Assembly (NCBI GenBank): GCA_944363685.1 | Contig: CALVUV010000077.1 | Coordinates: 1-6,175 of the forward strand | Reading direction: 5' to 3' | Length of the DNA stretch: 6,175 nucleotides | Origin: an uncultured Bacilli bacterium | GTDB taxonomy: Bacteria > Bacillota_I > Bacilli_A > RF39 > UBA660 | In this document: positions 5,465-6,175 of the stretch, in pieces | Position numbering within the stretch: position 1 is the stretch's first letter | Layout: each line of letters starts with the position of its first letter | The notes under the pieces: generated by a model | Told to the model about the DNA's origin: nothing | What the model saw: the letters and a program-made list of their open reading frames with translations, nothing else | The model's database searches: none | Program-made: the position numbers and the translations under genes

Positions 5465-5493
5465 ATAGTATCATATTGTTTTTTATAGGGCAA
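5465..5493 (-). promoter_or_regulatory. Promoter of the membrane-peptide mRNA
   Basis: On the minus strand TTGCCC (5493-5488), a 17-bp spacer and TACTAT (5470-5465) with a TG extension at 5473-5472. The predicted start near 5458 coincides with the outer edge of the inverted repeat, giving a leader of about ten nucleotides that contains AGGA and then ATG. Confidence 0.6.
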
Positions 5494-5513
5494 GAAAAAA
5501 TGTAATAAATTAG

Positions 5514-5529
5514 TTACGAATTTTCGTAA
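5514..5529. repeat. 16-bp perfect palindrome
   Basis: TTACGAA (5514-5520) and TTCGTAA (5523-5529) flank a TT spacer. The site lies 21 bp upstream of the -35 at 5488-5493 and 85 bp after the dinD stop. It has the size of a dimeric repressor or activator site. It does not fit the Bacillus LexA box (CGAAC-N4-GTTCG). Confidence 0.4.
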
Positions 5530-5540
5530 ATATATTAATA

Positions 5541-5575
5541 AATTAAAAAGAGAAACAATTAGTGAAAGTCCCTCT
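5541..5575 (-). terminator. Intrinsic terminator of dinD
   Basis: On the minus strand AGAGGGAC (5575-5568) pairs with GTTTCTCT (5556-5549), eight base pairs including two G-U, around an 11-base loop, and is followed by TTTTAATT (5548-5541). It sits 40 bases after the dinD stop codon and insulates the small locus downstream. Confidence 0.65.
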
Positions 5576-5614
5576 AAAAATATGATTTATACTACAGTCA
5601 TGACGAATAAAGTC

Positions 5615-6175
5615 TCATTTTTCATAGTTAAATAAATTTATTAATTTATCTTGATATTTCCTCTCTTTTTCTAATTCTTTTAAAGACTTTTTAGGTGTTG
5701 GTAAACATTCTGGCATTGTACCACCATTTTTAGCAATAACTTCTCTAATATTTTTTCCAATATTATAATGAGTCTCATTTGCCTTTCTTTCTCCTTGAAT
5801 ATTATCTTTTTTTAATCTTGCTTCAGTTTGTGAAATACGAAAAAGATTAGTAGCTAATTCTTCACTACCCATATTGTCTAATATTTCTTCTCTATATCTT
5901 AATCTTTTTCTTTTTGCAATATCATCTGCAGTTTCTCCATTATATAATCCTTTATATCCAGCATTATGAAATTTATCAAAGTTCTTAACTCCTGCTTTTT
6001 TAGCCACTTGATTTAAAGAATAATTTCCTTTTTTAGTTAAATTTCTTTGATAAAATCTTTTCTCATCTTCCGTTAACATAGAATATTCTATCTCTGTTAA
6101 CTCTTGACGTCTTGTTTGAACTGCAAAATAAGTTTGACCTAAAGCGACAACTTCTTTTCTAGGATCTGCATTTTG
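5615..6175 (-). CDS. dinD: DNA damage-inducible protein D (DinD), C-terminal 186 residues; 5' end outside window
   Basis: The frame is open from the right window edge (6175) to TGA at 5617-5615. Near the edge it reads GQTYFAVQTRRQEL (13-26), nearly identical to the DinD signature. NAGYKGLY (71-78), LDNMGSEELATNLFR (99-113), QTEARL (116-121), THYNIG (135-140) and GGTMPECLPTP (151-161) continue the same family order. In E. coli DinD is an SOS-induced protein that inhibits RecA-mediated strand exchange; the E. coli protein is roughly 270 residues. About 90-100 N-terminal residues, including the Bro-N-like domain, lie beyond the window. The ATG at 6079 is internal and not the start: the conserved signature lies upstream of it. 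The promoter and any LexA site cannot be seen. The charged C-terminus ends in NYEK. The gene is followed by its own terminator. Confidence 0.92.
   Translation of the reverse strand, partial: QNADPRKEVVALGQTYFAVQTRRQELTEIEYSMLTEDEKRFYQRNLTKKGNYSLNQVAKKAGVKNFDKFHNAGYKGLYNGETADDIAKRKRLRYREEILDNMGSEELATNLFRISQTEARLKKDNIQGERKANETHYNIGKNIREVIAKNGGTMPECLPTPKKSLKELEKERKYQDKLINLFNYEK

Noticed and set aside
5615..6079. dinD as a complete 154-residue protein starting at ATG 6079
   Set aside because: The frame remains open to the edge and the upstream codons encode the conserved GQTYFAVQTRRQE block, so the ATG is internal and the gene is cut by the window.
1..6175. CRISPR array, tRNA, rRNA, integrase or transposase gene
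   Set aside because: No regularly spaced repeats, cloverleaf, rRNA blocks or recombinase motifs were found in the window.

Overview
The window is very AT-rich DNA from a low-GC Gram-positive bacterium. It uses the standard bacterial code: UGG is the only Trp codon seen and no UGA is read through. Shine-Dalgarno sites are AGGAG-like and several promoters carry an extended -10 (TGnTATAnn). The gene set is a SipW-dependent-type secreted protein, a membrane-anchored HtrA protease, an Abi_2/HEPN protein, a zinc-dependent phospholipase C family protein, a SpoIID-like protein and DinD. This fits an uncultured gut Bacilli lineage (Erysipelotrichia or RF39-like). That placement is inference; no rRNA gene is present.

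Layout. Positions 1-764 (minus) hold the 5' part of a SipW-type secreted protein gene. It is preceded by a leader of about 180 nt with its own promoter, a nested stem, a G7 tract (C7 on the plus strand) and an intrinsic terminator only 37 nt before the start codon. Positions 992-3056 (minus) hold an Abi_2 HEPN gene followed by an overlapping, TTG-started htrA gene. A 104-bp divergent promoter region separates these from a plus-strand pair at 3161-5170, a zinc-dependent PLC-family protein and a SpoIID-like protein. A hairpin buries the ribosome binding site and start codon of the second gene of that pair. Positions 5171-5500 are compact and dense in signals. Two good promoters face each other, there are two terminator hairpins and an inverted repeat, and a 44-codon membrane ORF too short for usual gene callers lies between them. 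Positions 5541-5575 are a terminator for dinD. dinD (5615-6175, minus) is complete at its C-terminus and runs off the right edge.

Most interesting region. The 5171-5500 segment has the architecture of a type I toxin-antitoxin locus: a small hydrophobic peptide mRNA, a convergent antisense RNA overlapping its 3' end, and an mRNA 5' end (start site, Shine-Dalgarno and AUG) complementary to its own 3' terminator hairpin. I do not recognise the peptide as a named toxin family, so this is a candidate only. The HEPN-HtrA overlap and the attenuator-like leader of the SipW-type gene are secondary leads.
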